A DNA stretch of 64,000 nucleotides. It comes from Brachynemurus nebulosus. Lineage: Eukaryota > Arthropoda > Insecta > Neuroptera > Myrmeleontidae. A model generated the notes under the pieces. It saw nothing but the letters and a program-made list of their open reading frames with translations, was not told the origin of the DNA and made no database searches. The translations under genes and the position numbers were made by a program. The stretch covers positions 16,341,619-16,405,618 of the forward strand of contig JAPWDM010000012.1 in assembly GCA_035578155.1 (NCBI GenBank), in the 5' to 3' direction. Of the stretch, positions 1 through 9,100 are shown in pieces; positions within the stretch are counted from its first letter, which is position 1, and the number at the start of each line of letters is the position of its first letter.

Positions 1-182
1 ATAAATAATTTATAATAAAAATAACTTTAATTTTATGTAAAAAAAAAACGTAATTTAAAATTTACCATAAATTTCTGTTACATATAATGTACAACATGTG
101 CAAAAAATATTATATCTCCTTTTTCAGAAAATAATTATAGCATCGTACAATATTAAAAAAGTTAAAAAAAATTGAAAAGAAA
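1..182. other. AT-rich sequence, nothing recognised
   Basis: Low-complexity A/T-rich DNA. It could be the tail of the tRNA-like element read on the minus strand, but no tail repeat or target duplication is visible. Confidence 0.5.
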
Positions 183-298
183 ATTATGTTGGAAAGACAT
201 AGACTCGAACATAGATCCTTTCCGTCTGTATAGTAAAAAAAGAGCATGAATGCAGACGCTAACCACTGCACCAGCTGCCGTTGCTGCAGACAGTACCA
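183..298 (-). repeat. tRNA-derived SINE head or tRNA pseudogene
   Basis: On the minus strand there is an A-box-like TGGTGCAGTGG (273-263) with the usual TTAGCG continuation, and a B-box-like GTTCGAGTC (210-202). A stem CGTCTG/CAGACG (258-253 with 228-223) encloses 24 nt, so it would be an anticodon arm with an intron-sized insertion. The T stem does not pair properly, and a CTTTCC/GGAAAG pair surrounds the B box instead. The boxes are about 70 nt apart, further than in a normal tRNA. A SINE head or tRNA pseudogene fits better than a working tRNA gene. Confidence 0.5.
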
Positions 299-306
299 AC
301 TAACTG

Positions 307-328
307 ATATATATATATATATATATAT

Positions 329-398
<70 letters not shown>
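307..398. repeat. (AT)n microsatellite
   Basis: Alternating A and T with one interruption near 330. The open frame across it encodes only I/Y repeats and is not a gene. Confidence 0.95.
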
Positions 399-400
<2 letters not shown>

Positions 401-894
401 AACACGATATGTTATTCAAAACTTTTCGTGCGTTTAATTTCCAAATGAAGCCGCAAGTTATTATTACTACAATACTCAGAGAAATATATTCTACAACATA
501 TATTAATTTCTCTCAAATCCGTGATTCCCATGTTTGGTACTTTTAACACTTATTGAATCACTTTGGTACCAGTGCGTCTGTTACTGACGACGTAAAAATT
601 TAAAATTTAGCACAGAAACAAGAGTGCGGTGGCCTAATTGTACACGTGAAGTTTGAAAGTAACTTAGAGAGTGGAAAAAAAATTTTTCGCCAAGCATGTC
701 GCGGAGGGTACCAAAGAAAAGCTTATTAAAGCACCAATTCAAAGATATTTTTCTGAAGGGACTTCTTAAAAAATGCTGTCCCTGACTCTTATAATCAGAA
801 GGATCGCTTAATAAAATCCGGAAAAAATCATTAACACTAATTGATAATACGCAACGCTATTTGCGTAAGCAACCTATAACTTGCATCTGACGTC
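399..894. other. Intergenic sequence, nothing recognised
   Basis: Moderately AT-rich unique-looking sequence. No exon, RNA gene or inverted terminus was seen. Confidence 0.5.
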
Positions 895-1129
895 CAGCGG
901 AGGTTTTACCCTAAGTGTCGCTCTAGGCTCCGTGAAAAATGCCGCCCCTAAAAAGCTAACGAAACATTTTCTTAGTAAGTATTTAACACTCTTTCTTTAA
1001 AAAAGTAGGTGAGGAGCAAAAAAAAATTCAATTTCTACATTTTGCCGCTCTTTTTGTCCAAATTTGCCGCCCCTAAAATCTGCCGCCCTAGGCTCCAGCC
1101 TACTCAGCCTGCCGGAAAATCCACCACTG
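895..1129. mobile_element. hAT-like MITE remnant
   Basis: Imperfect terminal inverted repeats: CAGCGGAGGTTTTACC at 895 and, on the other strand from 1129, CAGTGGTGGATTTTCC. CAG...CTG ends with GC-rich subterminal blocks (repeated gccgcccctaaa) are typical of hAT elements. The flanking 8-mers do not match, so the copy is old or altered. Confidence 0.55.
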
Positions 1130-1386
1130 TCTAATTTTAAGAAATTAAATACTGAAATTATGATTTCTCAAGAGTTCGGAATTTGTGGAAAACAGGGAGC
1201 AAAATTCAAAAAAAGTGCAATATTTATTTAAGCTCCAAATAGTTAACACAATCATTTTTTTTTTCAATCAAATTATCACTGTTCAAAACCCATTGAAGGT
1301 TTCTTAATAACGTGTTTTCCCTAAAAAATAAAAAAATAAATATAAAGAATTTATAAAATGTTCGGTCCCAAAAGTACAATACCTAC

Positions 1387-1658
1387 CTGTTTCCCATGTG
1401 ACACGGGCGTTGCTATATCCCTCGTATTTCCCTCGTTATTATTTCCATCAGTTATTCGTGTTTCACACATATTTTCCGGTATACAAACACCTAATGAGTT
1501 TCGAAAATGTTTCTTCTGACAATAGCATCCTGGTTTACATTCATTTCGACATTGGATCAATTTCGGTAGACTTGGGCGCACGAAACGACTGTCACATGTA
1601 CGATCAGTACACGAAGAACCGCAAGCTTGATATTCTTCATTCGGTTTTTGGGCACATT
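1387..1658 (-). CDS. TIL-domain exon of a secreted cysteine-rich protein
   Basis: On the minus strand this exon follows an acceptor (ttctttccAG, AG at 1660-1659) and ends at the donor CAG|GTAGGT (GT at 1386-1385). It encodes about 90 residues with ten cysteines in the trypsin-inhibitor-like (TIL, Pfam PF01826) pattern, including NEEYQACGSSC, CKPGCYC and GVCIPENMC. TIL domains are small disulfide-rich protease inhibitors or secreted defence, venom or cuticle-associated proteins. The exon starts in phase 1, needing one base from the previous exon, and the signal-peptide exon at 15,705-15,831 ends in exactly that phase. If the donor is not used, the frame runs on to a stop at 1,351-1,353, so this may instead be the last exon. 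The target protease is unknown. Confidence 0.82.
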
Positions 1659-1811
1659 CTGGAAAGAAAGGAAGGCTCAGTACTGTAAAAGCAGATAACT
1701 TTATCCATAATTTTTGATCTTAATTTGAATTAAATGAAGACTGAAATTAATTTTGAGTGATTTTTTTTCAATTTTCAAAAGTATAGACCTTTAAAAATGT
1801 GTCCTCAAAAG

Positions 1812-3141
1812 TGTTACAAGCCGGGTTTATTATTCAAAATTTAAATAATTTTTTTAAATTTAAATTTATTTTATATGGGAATAGAAATAATTCCAAATTA
1901 AAAAGTTTGAATCGAATTGTAAGTTTTATTAAAGTAATGCGTAGATACATATTCTAATCTATTGAACACTTGCATAAATAAATAATTACTAAATACTTGT
2001 ATAAACAAAAGGGTCCATTCATCGAAGTAACGGCGTAAGTTAAATAAATTTCTTAAGTAACGAACATGTTTAGACTATAAACATCCGGGCGACAAAAAAA
2101 CCGTTAGCGATGATTCGATGAATAAATAATTTAATAATTAATAAATTAACGAGAAATAATTAATTGCTGATAAAGGATTTTTGCTATGAACTTTCTAGAA
2201 CAAATTTATAGACCAGAGGGGTATGAGGTAAAGGGTATGTAGAAGCCAAGCCAAATTGAAAATCAAAACGGTTAAAAAAGTCGTTCACGGAATTTCAGAG
2301 AGTAAAGAAGTCGGTTCGTGGGTTTTGATTGTTTAATAAATTTGTATTAAGGGCTTTGTTGTATAGTTGGGTGATTTGGGATTTTGTGTGGGATTTGTGG
2401 ATTGGGTTGATTGAGAGAATTTGGGTAATTTTGACTATTTAACCGGGACATTTGTGGATTATTGTAAACTTTTAGGGTTGTAAACTTGTGTAAGTTAGTG
2501 TTAAGTACTTTGTAGCAAGAAAGTGTAGTTTTGTAAAAACTAGCTGTGTAAGTTTTATTGTTTTATATTATAAGGAGAATTTGGTGAGTACCTAAGATTT
2601 TGTAATATATTTTTGGTTCATATTCTTTTTAACTAAAACCTCAAACATCAACTTTCTGGAACTGATTGTGAAAATATCAATAATTTCGGGAAAACAGCGG
2701 GTACAAAGGGTTAAATTTTATTTATGAAGCGTAACTGAATATTTTGATAGTTGGATGTAACAATGGGTTCGTAAATGATGTTTGAAGTTTAATGAAATTT
2801 TATTAGGTTTTGTATCATTTTTAAGGCGGGTTATATTAGTTTCTGTATAAGCTGGGCTAAATAGTTTGTATAAATTTTATATATTAGACGGGTTAAAATA
2901 AATTAGAAGAAAAAGGAATTTCGGTTGTTTTATTTCAGTAAATTTTAGATCTTTTATTTCAGCCAGAAAATCCACTTTTATCGCCAATTAATCCTTACGG
3001 ATTAACCTTGGCAGGAGTTCGAACCCCTGCTTCTATATTCGGCACATGAAAATTTACGCTACCCGTGTGTCGAGTAAATAATATAATTCGCCGTTCCTTG
3101 GTTTTCCATATACATATGGTTAACTACGGGGCGCGGTAACA
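1812..3141 (+). repeat. 5' LTR (1,330 bp)
   Basis: It begins TGTTAC and ends GTAACA, a perfect 6-bp terminal inverted repeat, and matches 12,247-13,576 base for base as far as I can follow. AATAAA at 2,897-2,902 is a candidate polyadenylation signal and TCAGT at 2,936-2,940 resembles an arthropod initiator, but start and poly(A) sites cannot be fixed by eye. Near the 3' end lies a tRNA-3'-half-like segment (2,989-3,030). Confidence 0.97.
2989..3030 (+). other. tRNA 3'-half-like segment inside the LTR
   Basis: A 6-bp hairpin TAATCC-TTAC-GGATTA (2,989-3,004) is followed by a GCAGG...CCTGC stem (3,011-3,030) whose loop holds TTCGAA, close to a pol III B box. The order matches the variable arm and T arm of a class II tRNA (Leu/Ser). 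No A box is visible upstream, so this is not a tRNA gene. The same segment recurs in the 3' LTR. Confidence 0.4.
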
Positions 3142-3144
3142 TTG

Positions 3145-3162
3145 TGGTGGCAGCGTCTATGG
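3145..3162 (+). other. Primer binding site, probably tRNA-Leu
   Basis: Three bases after the LTR comes TGGTGGCAGCG. It is complementary to CGCTGCCA plus the added CCA, as at the 3' end of many animal tRNA-Leu (AAG type). The match beyond 11 nt depends on the host tRNA, which I cannot see. Confidence 0.7.
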
Positions 3163-3312
3163 GATAAAAGTAGGAAATTTTCTGGCAAAAATTGGTCATT
3201 TTGGGAAAAAATTAAATAATTTTTAGAAAAAAAATTTTTTGTTTTCGGTCAATTTTTGACATAAAATTGATATAATTACATTTTATTGTTTCATCTGGGA
3301 TAAATATAACTA

Positions 3313-3655
3313 ATTGTTGAGTTAATTGTTGAGAATTTTTAATTGTTGCATACTCGACTGTATTGTTGGGTGCATATTTTAATTGTTGGGGGTAACAATT
3401 GTAATAGTTGTATATAGGATTTGTATTGTTGGGTATATGATATTTTAAACTGTAGACATTTTGGTTCAAAATTGTATTTAATATTATTGCATTTATTAAC
3501 AATTATATTTTATTCAATTGTTATATTTTTCTTAATATAAATTTTTGGAGGGTATATTTTGGGTTATTTACAGGAAATTGTTGCAGTATTTAAGGGTTCA
3601 TTGTTGCGGTTACCATTTATTTATGTGCAATTATTGATTTTATGGGTCATTGTTG
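3313..3655 (+). promoter_or_regulatory. Nine-copy ATTGTTG array in the leader
   Basis: ATTGTTG starts at 3,313, 3,325, 3,342, 3,362, 3,382, 3,425, 3,577, 3,600 and 3,649, all on the same strand. The third copy runs into TGTTGCATACTC (3,344-3,355), which fits the su(Hw) consensus YRYTGCATAYYY; another TGCATA core is at 3,371. In Drosophila gypsy the 5' leader holds an array of su(Hw) sites acting as an insulator. Position and repetition are similar here; function is inferred. Confidence 0.5.
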
Positions 3656-4006
3656 ATTAAACAGCTGATTTATACAGTATACATATAGGCCAGGGACATA
3701 TACACACATATATACACATATTGGGTACATACAAGGGCAATAGACTTTACATACACATTGGGCATAAAAATACTTCACAAAGTAAACACACATCTTATCA
3801 CATATCAACAACATCATGTAACATATTTTGAAATATTATACCCTGTGCCAAAATATACTCCGTTCAGGTAAAATGGGAAACAAAATTTAATTTTATTATA
3901 ATGTAATTTTTCTTTTATTTTCATATTGCACATGTGGACAATACTACTTTGTTGTACTTTCATTGTGGTGATATTTTGTGTATTTAGATTGGGGAGGTTT
4001 TATAAA

Positions 4007-5182
4007 ATGGAGCAGCCTGTGATAAACATTGAAGCTCCGCGGGTGAGTTTAAACTATCTGGCCAACGCAATGGACAATTTGACGGGGAGGGAAAATGTGC
4101 GGGAGTATTTTGATAAACTAGAAAGAAGGGCAAGGATGGACAATTTAACGGAGGACCAAATTTTAATGGTGGTAAAATGTAAACTAAGTGGGGAAGCGTA
4201 CAAATATTTTAAAAGTGAGCCGGGGTTAGATGAACTAAGTTATGGGGAGTTTAAGGATAAGTTAATTAAAATGTTTAAGCCAAAAAGAGTGCCAGGGTCG
4301 GGGTATTATAAACTAGCGGGGACAATTCAGCAAAGTAAGGAGTCAGTGCGGGAATTTGTGATTAGGATTAAGTTGGCGGGACAAGAAGTGTTAGAGGAGG
4401 ACTTGGCAGGGGCAGAACCTACAGAAGTGCCGGGAATTAAAAAGAAGAACGAACAGTTAATGTTGGAGCAATTTAAAATGGGACTCAGAAGGGAATTATT
4501 AAAAAACATTGGGGTGGCATTTATGCGTGAGGGGCCGGGATTGACATTAGAAGGGGCGTGCGAGTTGGCGGAGCAGGAAGAGCTCCACCAGCAAATATTG
4601 AGTAGTGTGGGGCGAGGGGTACAAGCCCTAAGAGTTGACTCGGGGGAAGGGGGTGCTCGGGGGTTGTCAACCCCTCGTCATACGGAAATGCGACCGCGAG
4701 TGATCCCACCCAGATTCCAGGCGGCCGCTAGGGAAAGGGAGATGGGTAGGCCAAATGAGACGGGGCGAGATACGGCCGAACAATCGGGGCGTCGGGATTT
4801 GTCGGCGGTGCAGTGCCTAAACTGTTTTGGGTTTGGGCACTTTGCGAAAGAGTGTCGGGCACCAATGGTGTGTCGTTGGTGTCGACGGGCAGGACACATT
4901 GGGAGGGAGTGCCCTAATCCAACAGGGCAGGTAGTACCGGCGGGAGTAAGAGGGTTGCCTCGGGAAGCGGGACCACCTCCACCAGCAGGAAGTTGGCAAG
5001 GGGCGGTACCGAAGAGGGGTCGTGGCCGAGGTGTACCGAGGGTGTTGGGACGGATGAGAGCAGAGGAAGCCGCACCCAGGGAGATAACTGTTGAAACGGC
5101 TGATGGGGCAACTGTGGGGGCACGGGAATATTTAAACCGGGCAGGCGCCTCGAGTGGGCCCCAAACCGAGGACGCCCAATAA
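4007..5182 (+). CDS. gag: Gag polyprotein with two CCHC zinc knuckles
   Basis: 391 residues from the ATG at 4,007, chosen because AAAATGG is a good context and hydrophilic Gag-like sequence starts there. The N-terminal two thirds look like a retrotransposon capsid (pattern EYFDKLE...YKYF...L). Two zinc knuckles of the form CX2CX4HX4C lie at about residues 270-283 and 289-302, and a basic Gly/Arg-rich tail follows. Gag packages the RNA into particles in the cytoplasm. The same frame is open upstream to an ATG at 3,932 that would add 25 residues with a strongly hydrophobic segment. The frame ends at TAA 5,180-5,182, just after a -1 frameshift signal into protease. Classical gypsy errantivirus Gags usually lack zinc knuckles. 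Confidence 0.92.
   Translation: MEQPVINIEAPRVSLNYLANAMDNLTGRENVREYFDKLERRARMDNLTEDQILMVVKCKLSGEAYKYFKSEPGLDELSYGEFKDKLIKMFKPKRVPGSGYYKLAGTIQQSKESVREFVIRIKLAGQEVLEEDLAGAEPTEVPGIKKKNEQLMLEQFKMGLRRELLKNIGVAFMREGPGLTLEGACELAEQEELHQQILSSVGRGVQALRVDSGEGGARGLSTPRHTEMRPRVIPPRFQAAAREREMGRPNETGRDTAEQSGRRDLSAVQCLNCFGFGHFAKECRAPMVCRWCRRAGHIGRECPNPTGQVVPAGVRGLPREAGPPPPAGSWQGAVPKRGRGRGVPRVLGRMRAEEAAPREITVETADGATVGAREYLNRAGASSGPQTEDAQ
5131..5176 (+). promoter_or_regulatory. -1 frameshift signal, gag to protease
   Basis: The heptamer TTTAAAC at 5,131-5,137 is in the exact gag frame (T TTA AAC), a canonical X XXY YYZ slip site. After a 6-nt spacer comes a stem GGCG-CCTCG (5,144-5,152) paired to CGAGG-A-CGCC (5,167-5,176): nine pairs with one bulged A and a 14-nt loop. 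The -1 frame is closed upstream by a stop at 5,101-5,103 and open from there through protease, so the slip falls inside the only window where it would work. Confidence 0.82.
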
Positions 5183-6138
5183 TTTTAATTCCGCAAGTAC
5201 AGGGTGTTTCCTGGGATATACCTTATATTGTACAAGGTATATATAATGGACAAATTTTAAATTTTATTGTTGATTCGGGATCAGCAGTGTCAATTTTGAG
5301 GTCAGAAATTTTGGGTAATGAATCAATTCGTGATATTGGAAATATTTTTCTAACGGGAATCACAGGAAACACCTTGTTACCGGAAGGGGCGGCAATAGTG
5401 AAATTAAATTTTGCGGGTGTATTATATTCTGTGGATTTTATTGTATGTACGGGGTTAAAAATCGAGACAGCTGGGCTGTTGGGTCGTGACTTTTTGAGTA
5501 AATATGGTGTTATTATTGACTATAAAAATAATTTATTGAATTTGGGGGATAGAACAATTGAGTTGATCGCTGGAACTGGATCTGGGGTGGATCTGGTGGG
5601 TCGTAATACGAAATTTTCACAAAATAAGGGGAAAGCTGACTCCAAATTACCTGCATATGGGAAAAATGATCTTAAAATGAGTGAAAGTGGGGGAAAAGTG
5701 CGTTTGAATGATTCGGGTAGTGCGGGGAAAGTGCGTTATGAGAAACCGGGTCGAGTGGAAACATCCGTGGGGAAAACTCGGAGCATTCAGCATACATCGG
5801 GGGATACAAATGGATGTGTGAAGCAATCGGTAGTAGTACAGCGTGGAAGCAGAGGCTCACACCAAAATCAGGAACATCATGCTGAGGCGTCTACTAGTTC
5901 GGGAAGTAACAACAACATGTCGTTTCGGAATGGAGATGCAGGGAAATCACACCAACACTCGGAAAATAGTGGGAAATCATCAAGAAAACCGATCCACACC
6001 AAAATTAACAAAAATAAAAATTTTGGAGGTGCAGGGAAATTGCCAAAAAAAATCAAAGGGGACGTCGAAAAACATAGAAAAAGTAACCATAGCAAAAATG
6101 GAACCAAAACAAAACGTTCAACAGGATGTTCAGCATAA
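5134..6138 (+). CDS. pro: Retropepsin-type protease and linker, -1 frame
   Basis: Read in the -1 frame relative to gag. The catalytic motif IVDSGSAVSIL (Asp codon at 5,272) and a second motif LLGRDFL near 5,485 are those of retroviral-type aspartic proteases, which cleave Gag and Pol in the particle. A roughly 200-residue hydrophilic linker with recurrent GK motifs follows. The frame ends at TAA 6,136-6,138 and overlaps the pol frame. There is no sensible ATG before the catalytic Asp, so expression should depend on the frameshift. Composition suggests the true path moves to the pol frame near the A8 run at 6,045-6,052. Confidence 0.85.
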   Translation, partial: KPGRRLEWAPNRGRPIILIPQVQGVSWDIPYIVQGIYNGQILNFIVDSGSAVSILRSEILGNESIRDIGNIFLTGITGNTLLPEGAAIVKLNFAGVLYSVDFIVCTGLKIETAGLLGRDFLSKYGVIIDYKNNLLNLGDRTIELIAGTGSGVDLVGRNTKFSQNKGKADSKLPAYGKNDLKMSESGGKVRLNDSGSAGKVRYEKPGRVETSVGKTRSIQHTSGDTNGCVKQSVVVQRGSRGSHQNQEHHAEASTSSGSNNNMSFRNGDAGKSHQHSENSGKSSRKPIHTKINKNKNFGGAGKLPKKIKGDVEKHRKSNHSKNGTKTKRSTGCSA

Positions 6139-9100
6139 AGTGGGTCCGAAAAACACCGAGACTATTGTACTACTCGATGAGGAATTGGAGATACCATCAC
6201 GATCTGAATGTACAACACTGGCAAAACTTAAAAGTAAATTTCCAAATGGGACCTGTGTACTAGTGGAACCGGGAGAAATTCTAATTCATGGTGTCATGGC
6301 CGCTAGAGTATTATCCAGAGTAAACAATGGGAATCAAGTTTTGGTTCGACTTATCAATACGGATAATCAGTCAGTTACTATCGGAGCTAAAACACCAATA
6401 GGAGTAGCACAAGAATATACTGAGGAAACATACAATTTAATAACGGGTCACGAACAACGGGAGGTACATGTACTACATGTACAGTCGGGGTCATCATTAA
6501 GTGAACAGGTCGACTTAAAACATTTACAACCTGAAGATCGGGATAAAGTTTTAAATCTTTTAATGGAGTATCGGGATATTTTCTACACAGAGGGCACTAA
6601 ACTGGGAACTGCGAAGGGAATAAAACATCGGATTATTACTGAGAATGTACATCCAATTGCGAGGCGACCATACAGGGTACCTCAGGCACAACGGGAATTA
6701 TTACGTCAACAGATCAATGAGATGTTGGAAGATGGAATTATTACGCCATCAACTTCACCATGGTCTGCACCTGTTGTCATTGTACCAAAGAAATCCGATG
6801 ATGGGCAACCAAAAATTAGAGTTTGTGTCGACTACAGAGAACTCAATTCTGTGACAAAAAGAGATTTTTATCCGCTTCCAAGCATGCAGGAAACATTTGA
6901 TATGTTGTCCAATGCTAACTTGTTCACTACTTTGGACTTAGCTTCTGGGTACTGGCAAGTAGCTGTTGCGGAGGAAGACCAAGAGAAGACCGGGTTCAGC
7001 ACTTTCGAGGGGCATTATCATTTCCGAAAAATGCCGTTTGGATTAAAAAATGCGCCGAGTACGTTTCAGCGGCTTATGGATACAATCTTGGCAGGGCTCG
7101 TGGGACACAAATGTTACGTATATTTGGATGATGTGATCATATTCAGCACCAAGGGGATCGATGAACATCTTTCACGGTTACGGGAAGTCTTCGATTGCTT
7201 ACGGGAAGCAAATTTGAAGCTAAAACCAGAAAAGTGCAAATTCCTACAGGAACAAACGAAGTACCTAGGGCATATTATTTCAGGGAATGGGGTACAGCCA
7301 GATACACAGAAATTGTCAGCTGTAAGGGATTATCAGAGACCTCAGAGTGCTAGGGACGTTCGTGCATTTCTTGGATTGACAGGCTTCTACAGAAAGTTCA
7401 TTCCAGATTTCGCTCGAATTGCCAAACCACTTACTACCTTGACGAAAAAAGATACTAGCTTTACATGGACAGAAGAAGCCGAGGGAGCGTTCAATACATT
7501 GAAGGAAATTCTGTGTAAAGAACCCGTTTTAGCGTACCCAGATTTTAACAAGCAGTTTATATTGACAACGGATGCTTCGGGATATGCTATCGGGGCTATT
7601 TTGAGTCAAGAGTACGAGGGACATGAACGACCAATTGCGTATGCTAGTCGGCAGCTAAATAGGGCTGAACGCAATTATTCAACCACTGAGCGCGAGTGCT
7701 TATCTGTGGTCTGGGGTGTCAAACATTTTCGCTGTTATCTGTACGGGCGACCTTTTAAGATCATAACGGATCATCGACCACTTAGGTGGCTACTTTCAAT
7801 CAAAGATCCAAGTTCTAGACTGGCAAGATGGGCATTAACACTGGCTGAGTATGAATTCGAAATTATTCACAGACCTGGGAGGAAAAATGGGAATGCAGAT
7901 GCACTGTCGAGAGTACCAGCACCTAATATAAGCGTCAATCAAGCGGAAATACAATACGAGCCATTTTGGGATAGAGAAACATTTAAGAGGGGGCAACAAC
8001 GGGATCCACTTATACAAGAAATTATCCGAAAATTGGGAGAAAATAAAGAAAATGAGTTTTACTACTTAGATGAGGATGGAATTTTGTACAAGAAAAGGGT
8101 TATCACCGAACGACATGATAGATTAGTCGTTCCGGTAAATATGATACGAGAAGTTATACGGGCATATCATGCAGCACCTTATTCGGGACATCAGGGCTAT
8201 GAACGGACACTAAGTTTTATAAGGGATAAATTTTATTGGGTAAATATGGCTAAAGATGTAAAGAAAATGTGCGAAGAATGTGTTTCGTGTGCTCAGAGGA
8301 AAACAAAACCTACAAAACCAGCACCACTTTTAAAACTACCAGTAGTAGAGGCACCATTTGAGCGGATCGCAATGGATATTGTGGGACCACTTGTAACTTC
8401 TATGCGGGGAAATAAATATATTTTAACTTGTCAGGACTACTTTACTCGATATTTGGAAGCGATACCACTACCGGATCAGAGGGCTGATACCGTAGCGAGG
8501 GCTTTCGTCGAAAACATCATTACGAGACACGGGGTACCAAGGGCATTAATTACTGACCAAGGGACCAATTTTACATCAAAGTTAATGAAGGAAATTTGTC
8601 AAATCCTCGGGATTGAGAAGATTCAAACAACACCGTACCATCCGCAGTCAAATGGTATGATTGAGCGCAGTCACCGGGTTATCAAAGACATGCTATCTCA
8701 CTATATTAGTGACACTCAACGAGATTGGGATGAGTGGTTACTATTCGTGGTTATGGCATATCGTAGTCACGTACACAGTGCAACGGGTGAAACTCCATTC
8801 TTTTTACTACACGGGAGGGATATCGAACTGCCTTACGACGAAATCATTAAACCACGTCGAGTAACGGCAGATTGTAGTGAAAATTATGCGGCGGAGTTAA
8901 TCCAAAGGCTTAATCAAGCATACACTCAGGTGACGGAACATCTAAAACAAGCGACAGAAAAACAAGTAGTTCGATATAATCAAAAAGCAAAGGAAGTTAC
9001 ATATCAACTGGGTGATAGGGTATATCTACACGATCCATCTGCTTGTATTAAAGGGTCCAAAAAGTTAGCGAAACCGTGGGTTGGGCCATTCAGAATTGTT

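Noticed and set aside
183..298. Functional intron-containing tRNA gene
   Set aside because: The T stem does not pair and box spacing is too long.
246..437. 63-codon frame across the (AT)n tract
   Set aside because: It encodes a run of I/Y from a microsatellite with no start or splice context.
1398..1688. 96-codon plus-strand frame
   Set aside because: It is antisense to the TIL exon, which has splice sites and a cysteine pattern on the minus strand.
2989..3030. tRNA gene in the LTR
   Set aside because: There is only a 3'-half resemblance, no A box and no acceptor stem.
5843..6040. Start of pol at 5,843
   Set aside because: The protease frame has the more coherent composition here, so the first pol-frame codons are probably untranslated overlap.
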